Source of the DNA: Acetobacter malorum
GTDB taxonomy: Bacteria > Pseudomonadota > Alphaproteobacteria > Acetobacterales > Acetobacteraceae
Reading direction: 5' to 3'
NCBI RefSeq assembly: GCF_002153605.1
Contig: NZ_JOPG01000001.1
Span: 1 to 64,000 of the forward strand
Length of the DNA: 64,000 nucleotides
The translations under genes were made by a program, and so were the position numbers. Within the stretch, counting starts at the first letter, position 1. Each line of letters begins with the position of its first letter. This document shows, one piece after another, positions 53,320-61,745 of the stretch. The notes under the pieces were generated by a model. That model made no database searches. It was given only the letters and a program-made list of their open reading frames with translations, and had not been told where the DNA came from.

Positions 53320-54771
53320 ATGAGTGGCTCTACATCCACAAGTGATTCTACATCCACGATTCCCACCAGCGGGACATATATTCTTAATTTTGCGACACTG
53401 GGTGGCGGCAATAGTGGCGGCACAACAACGCCAGTCAATATACAGAATAGCGTTTCCGTCACTTTTTCCAAAAGCAGCTTCACGATCAATGGAAAAAATT
53501 ATACTTACGATCTGACATGGGGAAAATCCGGATCAACCCAGATCATTCTGGGTGACGGACATGGTGGATACTATCTACTTACTGACGCAGATATAAAAAT
53601 CAGCGATTTTTCTTACCATAATTATTCTTATTCCAACTCCAACAACCACTGGACAATCACAAACACCACTAACTCATCCTCAAGCAATCTGGCTTTTAAC
53701 AACAAGCATTTCGTGACCTGCTTTTTGTCTGGGAGCGAAATCAGCACCGCAGATGGCACCCGCGCTGTGGAAAAGATCCAGATTGGTGATCAGCTCGTTG
53801 CGTTTGACTGGAAGCACAACACCCCCGTCACGCGCCGGGTTGTCTGGGCAGGCAAGGCGCACGCAACAGCGCAGGCTAATCTGCCAGACGATGAAGCCGG
53901 CTGGCCTGTTCGCATCCTCAAAGACGCTCTTGCCGATGGTGTGCCTTACAAGGACATGCTGATTACCGCCGAGCACTGCCTGTTCTTTAACGGCAAATTT
54001 GTCCCGGCGCGCATGCTGGTGAATGGCGTGTCTATCTTCTACGATAAAACCATTCCGTCTTATGATTACTACCACGTCGAAACCGAAGAGCATTCCGTCA
54101 TCACCGCAGATGGTGTGCTGACTGAAAGCTATCTGGATACGGGCAATCGCCTCTCCTTCCGGCAGGACGGTAAGGTTGCAACCCTGCGGAATGCTGCCCG
54201 CACCTGGCAGGATGATGCCGCCGCCCCGCTTGAAGTGGACCGTGCTTTTGTTGAACCGCTGTTCGACACCCTGAAAATGCGCGCTGCCAGCCTTAAAGAT
54301 GGCTCTGCTACAGTTCCCAGCACGACACGCACGCAGGACCCTGACCTGCATCTTGTCACACAATCAGGCGCAGTGATCCGCCCCATGCGTCAGGATGGTC
54401 CGCAGTACAGCTTTATGCTGCCCCCGGGCACACAGGCCGTGCATATTGTCTCTCGCGCCAGTCGCCCGGCAGACGTGATTGGCCCGTTTGTGGATGATCG
54501 TCGTTATCTGGGTGTCGCTGTTTCTGCTATTTCCAGCACATCAGCAAAGCAGCAGCACACCCTTACCGCGCACCTTCAGGCTCAAAAGCCGGCTGGCTGG
54601 CATGAGGATGACCAGACCAACTATGCATGGACAAACGGGAATGCCCTGTTGCCGCTCGGCAATGCTCTGGAAGGCGAGACTGGAGGCGTTCTGGTGCTGA
54701 CCCTCGCGGCAGCCGGTCCTTATCTGCTGGATGCTCCCACAACCAGCGAGATGACCCGACACTCTGCCTGA
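53320..54771 (+). CDS. Hint-domain (hedgehog/intein-like) protein
   Basis: A 483-residue protein. Residues 1-130 are rich in Ser, Thr, Asn, Gly and Tyr, resembling surface or adhesin-like repeats. A Hint domain begins at Cys134 (CFLSGSEISTADGTRAVEKI); LITAEHCLFFNGKFVPARML and TEEHSVITADGVLTESYLDT are further Hint_2 motifs. Such domains can self-cleave at the Cys. The rest (about 290-483) is unassigned and may be the released or anchoring part. Single Hint_2 proteins are common in acetic acid bacteria and their role is not known. No classical signal peptide is seen. The first 400 bases are AT-richer than the neighbours. Confidence 0.85.
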   Translation: MSGSTSTSDSTSTIPTSGTYILNFATLGGGNSGGTTTPVNIQNSVSVTFSKSSFTINGKNYTYDLTWGKSGSTQIILGDGHGGYYLLTDADIKISDFSYHNYSYSNSNNHWTITNTTNSSSSNLAFNNKHFVTCFLSGSEISTADGTRAVEKIQIGDQLVAFDWKHNTPVTRRVVWAGKAHATAQANLPDDEAGWPVRILKDALADGVPYKDMLITAEHCLFFNGKFVPARMLVNGVSIFYDKTIPSYDYYHVETEEHSVITADGVLTESYLDTGNRLSFRQDGKVATLRNAARTWQDDAAAPLEVDRAFVEPLFDTLKMRAASLKDGSATVPSTTRTQDPDLHLVTQSGAVIRPMRQDGPQYSFMLPPGTQAVHIVSRASRPADVIGPFVDDRRYLGVAVSAISSTSAKQQHTLTAHLQAQKPAGWHEDDQTNYAWTNGNALLPLGNALEGETGGVLVLTLAAAGPYLLDAPTTSEMTRHSA

Positions 54772-54801
54772 TTGTCGATTTTTCTTTTTTAAAACATAGA
54801 A

Positions 54802-54838
54802 ATGCGGGCCTTGTGTGAAAGCATAAGGCCCGTATTTT
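54802..54838. terminator. Intrinsic terminator after the Hint-protein gene
   Basis: ATGCGGGCCTT (54802-54812) pairs with AAGGCCCGTAT (54825-54835, one G-T pair), then TTTTCTTTG. It may also serve the convergent S24-like gene. Confidence 0.82.
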
Positions 54839-54861
54839 CTTTGTCTTTATGAACAGCGACC

Positions 54862-55533
54862 TTAAAACGTCGCCATAATAATACGGTGCATCCATACATC
54901 GGACTTTCCCTCCGAGACGGGCACCAGTTCGTCTGCAGGCGGGGCGGCAAAGGAATACACCGCCCAGCGAGATCCCCCTTCAAGAGCTGATGGATCCGGG
55001 TTTTCAACCAGAATACCAAGAACCGGTTCAAAATCAGACTGCATGAGCAACACACGATCAGAACGCCGGGGCGGCATATCGGGCATGATGACCAGTGAAC
55101 TCCCATCCCGCAACACGGGTTCCAGGGCATCCGTATCCACACGCACGACGTAGGCATCTCCGGTTACGGCACAGGGGAGTGTGACCTCCTCCCACAAGAC
55201 GCCAGTCGGGTGGCCTGCACTGTCAAACAGACCATTGCCCCGCAGCCGGGAAAGCGGCAGCCCCCGAAGACGCCGGACCGGAGCAGCGCCCTGCCCGCGC
55301 CCCTCGCCTTCCAGCCGCCGGATAAAGTTTGCAGGGGAGATTTTCAGAACATCCAGCGCCCGCAGCAGAGTGGGCAATGCCATCCAACGCATTTCACCCT
55401 GCGGACTGATCCGGCGAGATGGATTGAATGTGGTCGGGTCCAGTCCCGCGGCACGGGCAAGGCCAGAGGGGGTCAGCCCCTGTTCAAGCGCCAGGGCATC
55501 CAGCGCCTCCCACAGATCATCGGGACGAATCAT
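54862..55533 (-). CDS. Helix-turn-helix repressor with a non-catalytic S24-like domain
   Basis: A 223-residue protein. The N-terminal helix-turn-helix (LALEQGLTPSGLARAAGLDP, about 14-33) is of the XRE type. The C-terminal half (about 120-215) has the LexA/CI fold: DAYVVRVDTDALEPVLRDGS aligns with the usual GDSMEPTL segment, but the catalytic Ser-Met is replaced by Asp-Ala-Leu. Self-cleavage is thus not expected. It probably senses a ligand or partner instead. Its start overlaps the small upstream gene by four bases. Target genes are unknown. Confidence 0.8.
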   Translation of the reverse strand: MIRPDDLWEALDALALEQGLTPSGLARAAGLDPTTFNPSRRISPQGEMRWMALPTLLRALDVLKISPANFIRRLEGEGRGQGAAPVRRLRGLPLSRLRGNGLFDSAGHPTGVLWEEVTLPCAVTGDAYVVRVDTDALEPVLRDGSSLVIMPDMPPRRSDRVLLMQSDFEPVLGILVENPDPSALEGGSRWAVYSFAAPPADELVPVSEGKSDVWMHRIIMATF

Positions 55534-55793
55534 CCATGCCGTGCAGGCGCTGGCTTAAGCCCGTCTGCGACTTTCAGCACTTCCCGCGCGTGGCGCGCCT
55601 CGCCCTCATCAGTGACAAAAAAGCGGCCTTGTCCGTTATCCCGCACAAAGCCCATGCCTTCCATCCGCACCAGACACGGATCATCCCGCTGCCCGGCGGG
55701 ACGCCCCACAGCTCCCGCAAGGCACAAACGGTGCAGGGCGGAGCGGCAACAGGTTTCCAGATACGGTTCATTCCACATGGAATGCAGGATCAT
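55530..55793 (-). CDS. Small winged-helix-like protein paired with the S24-like regulator
   Basis: An 87-residue protein. Its middle (LVRMEGMGFVRDNGQGRFFV, then TDEGEARHAREVL) looks like the wing and last helix of a winged-helix DNA-binding domain. Cysteines cluster near the start (ETCCRSALHRLCLAG). It overlaps the following regulator by four bases (ATGA), so the two are one unit. I do not recognise a named family. The start is uncertain: ATG 55793 or ATG 55778; no strong ribosome binding site precedes either. Confidence 0.55.
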   Translation of the reverse strand: MILHSMWNEPYLETCCRSALHRLCLAGAVGRPAGQRDDPCLVRMEGMGFVRDNGQGRFFVTDEGEARHAREVLKVADGLKPAPARHG

Positions 55794-55849
55794 CAATCAC
55801 TACGGGGAATGCAAGCGGCTTCTCTGCTTAGGACACCCAAACACGCGCG

Positions 55850-56509
55850 TTAGCAGGGTTCATCAAAACTTTCTTCGCGCAGTGCCGTGAGGGTTTTCCC
55901 TTGAAATGTCCAGTAATCAGGCCCGCGCAAAGCAACGAAATTTTTTCCAAGTTTTGTAAAAATCATACCTGCTGCTTTTGTAAGGCTCACAATTTCACCT
56001 TCCAGCAGAACCTTCTTATCGTCCCACACAGAGCATTTGATATCCGGGTCACTGATCCATTCAAGTACCGCACCCTGTGTCAGCCCGATCATACTAAAAT
56101 TGAAGTTTGGTTGCCGCTTTTGCTCACGTTGAAAAGCCGCCACGTCATCAGGGGTAATAGGATTTTCTCCGTCAGACTGATCTGCCTGTGACGGAAGAGG
56201 TTCTTCGTCTACCGCAATCACTTCACCATCAAGCAGTTCCAGAATGAGCTGCACACGCTCAGGTTCAATCCGGAAGAATTCCCGGTTCCCGTTAATACGA
56301 TGATCGCCAAACGCGCCGTGAAGATGCTTTTCAACGCGATGATAATCGGAAACACGTTTTGCATAAAAACATTCAAACGGTACTGGGACACCACTGCTAT
56401 AAAGTTGTTTGAGTCGTTTGGAGATAATCTGATCAGTTTTACCAATCTTGACCAACCCAGGCATGACGGGGTTCGTGAGAATATAAATAATGCCATCATT
56501 AAAATTCAT
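55850..56509 (-). CDS. GIY-YIG nuclease-family protein with a RAMA-like C-terminal domain
   Basis: A 219-residue protein. The N-terminal domain (about 5-100) is GIY-YIG-like: GIIYILTNP, then LVKIGKTDQIISKRLKQLY, AKRVSDYHRVEKHLHGAF and the glutamate in NREFFRI. After an acidic linker, the C-terminal part (about 145-215: LTQGAVLEWISDPDIKCSVW, LLEGEIVSLTKAAGMIF) resembles the RAMA/restriction-adaptor type of domain; that match is tentative. The gene is AT-richer than its neighbours, which suggests acquisition. Relatives occur as stand-alone genes of unknown role or near restriction systems; none is seen here. Confidence 0.78.
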   Translation of the reverse strand: MNFNDGIIYILTNPVMPGLVKIGKTDQIISKRLKQLYSSGVPVPFECFYAKRVSDYHRVEKHLHGAFGDHRINGNREFFRIEPERVQLILELLDGEVIAVDEEPLPSQADQSDGENPITPDDVAAFQREQKRQPNFNFSMIGLTQGAVLEWISDPDIKCSVWDDKKVLLEGEIVSLTKAAGMIFTKLGKNFVALRGPDYWTFQGKTLTALREESFDEPC

Positions 56510-56532
56510 AATTTTGCCTGCAAGCGGATTTC

Positions 56533-56561
56533 ATTATAAACGTGAGCATAATATTAACCCA
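56533..56561 (-). promoter_or_regulatory. Possible promoter of the GIY-YIG gene
   Basis: On the minus strand a perfect TATAAT lies about 24 bases before the start codon, with a weak TGGGTT 17 bases farther up. Confidence 0.4.
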
Positions 56562-56606
56562 CACAATCGTCCATTTAGAAAAATGTCTTTTTCCTTCTCA
56601 GATGCT

Positions 56607-57464
56607 TTACTCCGTCAAAGCCTGCTGAAAATAGGTTTTCAGATCAGTCGGGCCCTTTAGAGGGGCAGGAGGCACGTCATACGCCTGCGTGACAAAAATT
56701 TCTGTCATATGCGCGTAAGACTGCGCCGCATCGTCTGAAAACCCATTGCGGCGATATGCCGCCAGCCACTCGTTTTTGGGAAGAGACGCCACCCGCACCG
56801 ACTTATTCAAAACCTCCCCCAGAACGTCCGCCACATCAGCAGGGCTGTACCATTCCGGGCCTTCCACCGCATACACACCGGTTTCAGAGACTGGCGCACG
56901 CACCAACTGCGCTGCAACCGCCCCACTATCCTGCGGAGCCACCATCGGCACTTTTTGCGAGGCAGGCAGAAAGGTTTCCAGAACACCAGACGTCCGCACG
57001 GCGTCGAGACCGAACGTCCAGTTGCTCATATAATACGCGGCCCGCACAACACAGAGCGGGGTTTGCAACTGGCGCGCTCCTTCCTCAAATTCATACAGAA
57101 CACCCAGATCCCCGGAGTGCGCGCCGGGCTGAGCGCCATAGGTGGACTGAAGGACAATTTTTTCCAGCGCCGCTCCCTGCAAGGCTTTCAAAATAGCCTG
57201 CACCGTCCTGCGTTCTTCCACATCCGTATTCAGGGCCGGACTGGCGGGCGGGTTCAGCACAAAGGCACGCTCGGCTTTCTGAAATAACGCGGTCAGAGCC
57301 GGGGTGTCCTGCACATCCACCACCGCCGCCTCGGCCCCCTTATGTCGCCAGACTTCAGCCTTGGCCGCACTGCGGGTGACGACGGTGACAGCCTCTCCCG
57401 CCGCCAGCAACGCCCGCGCCACACTGCCCCCGACATGGCCAGTGGCCCCCATGACAACGTACAT
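56607..57464 (-). CDS. NmrA-like NAD(P)-binding protein
   Basis: A 285-residue atypical short-chain dehydrogenase. MYVVMGATGHVGGSVARALL holds the GxxGxxG cofactor loop at the N-terminus; VVTRSAAKAEVWRHKGAEAA, then AFVLNPPASP and the C-terminal YSPADVADVLGEVLN are typical of NmrA/quinone-oxidoreductase-like (QorB) proteins. No Tyr-x-x-x-Lys pair is evident, so it may be a redox sensor or a quinone reductase. GAGGAAAGGGG precedes ATG 57464. Confidence 0.87.
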   Translation of the reverse strand: MYVVMGATGHVGGSVARALLAAGEAVTVVTRSAAKAEVWRHKGAEAAVVDVQDTPALTALFQKAERAFVLNPPASPALNTDVEERRTVQAILKALQGAALEKIVLQSTYGAQPGAHSGDLGVLYEFEEGARQLQTPLCVVRAAYYMSNWTFGLDAVRTSGVLETFLPASQKVPMVAPQDSGAVAAQLVRAPVSETGVYAVEGPEWYSPADVADVLGEVLNKSVRVASLPKNEWLAAYRRNGFSDDAAQSYAHMTEIFVTQAYDVPPAPLKGPTDLKTYFQQALTE

Positions 57465-57611
57465 TTGCGCCCCTTTCCTCACCCACATTCTGGCAGGCCG
57501 TCTCTGGAAATACGCCGGCTCCAAGACCTGCGCTTACAAAGCCCTTCCTGTCAGAAAAACAGGCGACGCTCTAGCCCCTGCACGCCACGGGAACAGCCTC
57601 ATTCTGCCCAT

Positions 57612-57647
57612 AAAAAAGGGACGAACCCGTTTCCCGGTTCGCCCCTT
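57612..57647 (-). terminator. Intrinsic terminator after gcd
   Basis: Read on the minus strand, AAGGGG-CGAACC pairs with GGTTCG-TCCCTT across a short loop and runs into TTTTTT (57612-57617). It lies about 45 bases past the gcd stop. Confidence 0.85.
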
Positions 57648-57692
57648 CCCTTACGTCATGCCGGAACACCGTCCGGCAACAGTCTGGTCAGA

Positions 57693-60098
57693 TCAGTGCT
57701 TTTCCGCACCATCCGGCAGCGCATAGGCCACAATATAGTCGCCCAGCTTGGTGCCGAAGGAGCCGTGGCCGCCATCGGCTGTCACCACAAACTGGCGACC
57801 ATTGGCTTCATACGTCATCGGCGTGGACTGGCCACCTGCGGGCAGACGGTCCTGCCAGAGCTGGCGGCCGGTCGTCACGTCATACGCCCGGATGTAGTAG
57901 TCCGCCGTGGAGGTCAGGAACGCCACACCACCAGCCGTGGTCAGCGGGCCGCCCAGAGACGGGATACCAACCTTGAAGGGCAGCGGCAGCGGAGAGCTGT
58001 CCCGCACGGTGCCGTTGCGGTGCATCCACATGATCTTGTTGGTCTTCAGATCAATCCCGGCGACATAGCCCCAGCCCGGCTGTTTGCAAGGAATGCCCAG
58101 CGGAGAGAGGAAGGCATGCAGGTCCACACCATACGGCGTGCCGTATTGCGGCTGCACACCGCTTTCTGAACCGGACGGCCCGACATTCGGGTTCGGCTCA
58201 GCCGGGTTACGCGGCCCACGCGGGATGAGGGTGGAGACAAACGGAATGGCAATCGGGTTAGCAAAAGCCACCTGACGCACAGGGTCCACAGCCAGACCAC
58301 CCCATTCAAACATGCCCAGATTACCGGGGAACACCAGCGTGCCCTGCAGGGACGGCGGCGTGAACGGGCCTTCATACCGCAGCTTTTTGAACATGATGCG
58401 GCAGACCATCTGGTCCAGCATCGTGCCGCCCCACATGTCCGCATCCGTCAGATTATTCTTCGGGCGGAAGGTGAGTTCGGAATACGGCTGGGTGGGTGCC
58501 ACATGGTCACCGGGGGCTGCCCCCTGCGGGACGGGCGTTTCCGGGGCCGGGACAATCAGGTGTCCGTTACGGCGGTCCAGCACAAAAATGTTGCCCGTCT
58601 TGGCCGGCGCATACAGAGCAGGAACCACCGTGCCATCTGCCTGACGAATATCGACAAGGCTCGGCTGGGACGGAATATCCATATCCCACAGATCATGATG
58701 CACAGTCTGATAGAACCAGACCTTCTCACCCGTATCAGCATTCAGCGCCAGGATACCGGACGCATAACGTTCCTGATCGGCTGAGCGATGACCGCCCCAG
58801 ATATCCGGCGTGGCCACACCCGTGGGGATGTAGATCATGTTCAGCCGGGCATCGTAAGACGCCGTAATCCAGGAATTGGGAGAGTTCGCCACATATTTGT
58901 GGGTGTCGGACGGCAGTTCGTTCGGGTTGGGGTTCCCTGCATCGAACGCCCAGACCAGACGGCCCGTATACAGGTCATACGCACGCGTCACGCCAGAGGG
59001 TTCATGCGTGGAGTAGTTATCCGTCACCGCACCGGAGACAATCACAACCTTCTGCGTCACCACCGGCGGAGAGGTCGGCTCATAGAACCCGGCCTCATGC
59101 ATCGGCATGCCGCCCTTCAGGTCCAGTTCACCATCCTGACCAAAGCCGTGGCAGCGTTCCCCTGTTTCCGCATCCAGCGCAAACAGACGGCCATCATTTG
59201 TGGGCAGGAAGACGCGGTGGCTGCACTCGGTCGGAGCTGGCGAGCCATCGCTCGTCACATCACCGGGGTGCATCTCAGAATAGGAGACGCCACGGCACGT
59301 CATGTGCTGGAAGGTCGGGTTGTACTGGAGCTTCGGGTCGAACTTCCACCGCTCTTTGCCCGTTGCTGCATCCAGCGCAAACAGGATCTGATGCGGGGAG
59401 CAGAGATACAGTGTGTCGCGCACCTTGATGGGCGTGACTTCATCCGTGAATTCACCGGGGTCGTTCGGGGTCTTCAGGTCATGCGTGCGGAACACCCATG
59501 CCACTTTCAGACCGGACACATTGGCCGGGGTAATCTGCTTGAGCGGAGAATAACGGTCACCAAACTGGGTGCGACCATAAGCGGGCCAGTCGGCATCCGC
59601 CGCATCCTGCGCATCACCCGGCACAACAGCGGCCTGCGGTCCTGCGGAGGGGAGCACTCCGGCAATGTCCTGCGGGTCCTGCGTCAGCGCAAAGCCATAC
59701 ACTGCCACACCAGCCAGCACGCCCAGAGCCAGCGGAGCACGCCCCATGCGGGAGTGCGGGTAAAGGTCTCTGGTCACAAACGGCAGGAGCATCCACAGGC
59801 CCAGCGGCAGCAGCACGTCCCCACGCGGGGCCAGCGCCCAGAAGTCAAACCCGACTTCTCCCACGGACCAGATGAGCGTTGCAAAAACCAGAGCGGCATA
59901 AAGCCACAGAGCTTCCTGCCGACGCCGCCAGAGCAGCCCGGCAGTGACCAGCAGGACCAGCCCGCAGAGCACATAAAAGAGAGAGCCGCCCAGAGAAGCG
60001 AGCCATGCGCCGCCTCCCGTCAGGAACAGGCCCAGCACTGCCACAAGGACAGTCGTAATCAGTAACGGCATACCAGGCCGCGAAGATGGTGGCGTCAT
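57693..60098 (-). CDS. gcd: Membrane-bound PQQ-dependent glucose dehydrogenase
   Basis: An 801-residue quinoprotein. Five transmembrane helices (about 10-145) anchor it; the rest is an eight-bladed periplasmic propeller. FQHMTCRGVSY carries the active-site histidine equivalent to E. coli His262. GLYEPTSPP-like FYEPTSPPVVT, VTDNYSTHEPSGVTRAYD, TPDIWGGHRSADQERYAS, YQTVHHDLWDMDIP and GTLVFPGNLGMFEWGG all follow E. coli Gcd closely, so glucose is the likely substrate rather than quinate. It oxidises beta-D-glucose to gluconolactone in the periplasm and passes electrons to ubiquinone. A secreted mutarotase is divergent from it. Confidence 0.94.
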   Translation of the reverse strand: MTPPSSRPGMPLLITTVLVAVLGLFLTGGGAWLASLGGSLFYVLCGLVLLVTAGLLWRRRQEALWLYAALVFATLIWSVGEVGFDFWALAPRGDVLLPLGLWMLLPFVTRDLYPHSRMGRAPLALGVLAGVAVYGFALTQDPQDIAGVLPSAGPQAAVVPGDAQDAADADWPAYGRTQFGDRYSPLKQITPANVSGLKVAWVFRTHDLKTPNDPGEFTDEVTPIKVRDTLYLCSPHQILFALDAATGKERWKFDPKLQYNPTFQHMTCRGVSYSEMHPGDVTSDGSPAPTECSHRVFLPTNDGRLFALDAETGERCHGFGQDGELDLKGGMPMHEAGFYEPTSPPVVTQKVVIVSGAVTDNYSTHEPSGVTRAYDLYTGRLVWAFDAGNPNPNELPSDTHKYVANSPNSWITASYDARLNMIYIPTGVATPDIWGGHRSADQERYASGILALNADTGEKVWFYQTVHHDLWDMDIPSQPSLVDIRQADGTVVPALYAPAKTGNIFVLDRRNGHLIVPAPETPVPQGAAPGDHVAPTQPYSELTFRPKNNLTDADMWGGTMLDQMVCRIMFKKLRYEGPFTPPSLQGTLVFPGNLGMFEWGGLAVDPVRQVAFANPIAIPFVSTLIPRGPRNPAEPNPNVGPSGSESGVQPQYGTPYGVDLHAFLSPLGIPCKQPGWGYVAGIDLKTNKIMWMHRNGTVRDSSPLPLPFKVGIPSLGGPLTTAGGVAFLTSTADYYIRAYDVTTGRQLWQDRLPAGGQSTPMTYEANGRQFVVTADGGHGSFGTKLGDYIVAYALPDGAEKH

Positions 60099-60516
60099 TC
60101 AGGTCAACCAATGTTGTCAGAAATGTAAGAAAGGACGACAACCGTATAAGATAAATTCATTTTTTTCCAGAAAAATTCTGGAACTGCGTCGCGCCCGATA
60201 GAAAACAGAGCAACTGATTGCTCCCCGCACACACTCGGCATGCTTTTTATCTTTTTTTAAGAAAGAACACAGGCTCTCCACCCTGAAGAAATAGAAATTT
60301 CTTCAAGAAGTCCTGAGAAAATTTTCTTTTTTTATCGACTCAATTCTAAAAACATTCCAGACAAGACTATCAAACCATACAAAACCGCAAACATACACCG
60401 CCCGGCCCGTGGCCCCGGACATGAACTTTCATGCCCTCATGACGTTATTGGGCAGTATACGCCAACGCGGCGTACGGGCATTTGTTCCGGCCAGTACACA
60501 TGAACGGTCTTACACC
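60099..60516. other. 418-base AT-rich regulatory gap between gcd and galM
   Basis: This gap between divergent genes is much AT-richer than the coding sequence. It holds a perfect dyad at 60165-60183, a half-site of it (TTCCAGA) at 60355-60361, and a second hairpin, GAAGAAAT (60285-60292) with ATTTCTTC (60297-60304). T-runs lie at 60243-60258 and 60324-60333. No gene or RNA is recognised; promoters for both genes must be here, but I cannot place them. Confidence 0.5.
60165..60183. promoter_or_regulatory. Perfect dyad upstream of gcd, possible operator
   Basis: TTCCAGAA and TTCTGGAA flank AAA, a perfect 8-bp inverted repeat about 67 bases before the gcd start. No run of T follows on either strand that would make it a terminator. 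The size and symmetry fit a dimeric repressor site. Confidence 0.5.
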
Positions 60517-61725
60517 ATGACTTCACGCTTAGTTTCGCCTGCTGCCAGACCACACGGCCTCATAAGCCGCCTCTCCCGCTACGCAACACTGGGGCTGGCC
60601 GCGCTGGGAGCGCTGCTGCCGTCCCTGTCCCACGCGGCCACACCCGGAGCGTTTGAAGCCGAGCCGTTTGGCGCACTGGCAGACGGGCAGAAAGTCTCCC
60701 GTTACACTCTGCGCAACAAGGCAGGCCTGAGTGTGCAGTTTCTTTCTTATGGCGGGGTGATTACAGCCATTTCCACGCCGGATAAGACCGGAAAGCAGGC
60801 CAACATCGTGCTCGGCTTTCCCACGCTGGAGGGCTACACGCGGGATAGTGCAGAGGGTGGCCTGTTTTTTGGTGCGCTGGTGGGCCGTTATGCCAACCGC
60901 ATTGCCAAGGCATCGTTTGATCTGGACGGCACGACCTATCACCTCCCGGCCACTGAACCGCCGAACACCCTCCATGGTGGCCGGAACGGTTTTGATAAAA
61001 AGATATGGTCTGTCAAAAAACTTTCCGACCTGACGAATGCCACAGGCGCGGAACTTACTCTTATCAGCCCCGACGGGGATGAAGGCTTTCCCGGCACCCT
61101 GACGGTGCGGGTCTCCTACATTCTGGATGACAGTAACCGCCTGAGCATCCGCTACCGCGCCAGCACGGACCGCCCCACTGTTCTGAACCTGACAAACCAC
61201 AGCTATTTCAATCTGGGTGGGGAAGGCTCCGGCACGGTGGAAAACCACCTCCTCACCCTGAACGCGGACCATTATACCCCAACAGATGATGCCTCCATTC
61301 CCACAGGGGACATTGCCAAAGTTGAGAATACACCACTGGATTTCCGCACACCGCACCGGATTGGGGAGCGGCTGCGCAGCACCTTCGGGCAGATGCGCCA
61401 CGCGCACGGCTATGACCATAACTGGGTTCTCACCCCGCCAACCGGCCCGGCCCCACGTCTGGCCGCCACGCTAACGGACCCGGCCACAGGCCGCACTCTG
61501 TCCGTGTTCACCACGCAACCTGGCATTCAGGTTTATACCGGCAACAGTCTGGATGGCCGTTACGCAGGGCCGTCTGGCCAGACTTACCGCCAGACAGACG
61601 GCATTGCGCTGGAAACCCAGTTCTTCCCGGATTCCCCACACCACCCCAATTTTCCCTCAACCGTGCTCAGACCGGGTGAAGAGTTTGACCACACCACAGT
61701 CTTTGCCTTTGGGGTTGAGCCGTAA
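60517..61725 (+). CDS. galM: Secreted aldose 1-epimerase (mutarotase)
   Basis: A 402-residue protein. The signal peptide (about 15-40, YATLGLAALGALLPSLSHA then ATPG) exports it. The galactose-mutarotase fold follows: YGGVITAISTPDKTGK, GRYANRIAKASFDLDGTTYH, LHGGRNGFDKKIW (catalytic histidine), LTNHSYFNLGGEG (second histidine) and ALETQFFPDSPHHPNFPSTV (catalytic glutamate). It interconverts alpha and beta aldoses. Because PQQ glucose dehydrogenase takes the beta anomer, a periplasmic mutarotase beside gcd makes functional sense. ATG 60517 gives a clean signal peptide; a farther start at 60409 would not. Confidence 0.92.
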   Translation: MTSRLVSPAARPHGLISRLSRYATLGLAALGALLPSLSHAATPGAFEAEPFGALADGQKVSRYTLRNKAGLSVQFLSYGGVITAISTPDKTGKQANIVLGFPTLEGYTRDSAEGGLFFGALVGRYANRIAKASFDLDGTTYHLPATEPPNTLHGGRNGFDKKIWSVKKLSDLTNATGAELTLISPDGDEGFPGTLTVRVSYILDDSNRLSIRYRASTDRPTVLNLTNHSYFNLGGEGSGTVENHLLTLNADHYTPTDDASIPTGDIAKVENTPLDFRTPHRIGERLRSTFGQMRHAHGYDHNWVLTPPTGPAPRLAATLTDPATGRTLSVFTTQPGIQVYTGNSLDGRYAGPSGQTYRQTDGIALETQFFPDSPHHPNFPSTVLRPGEEFDHTTVFAFGVEP

Positions 61726-61745
61726 AAGGGTCTGATGGCCTGCCG

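Noticed and set aside
58788-60065. 425-codon plus-strand open frame over gcd
   Set aside because: Antisense to gcd, which matches E. coli Gcd over its whole length.
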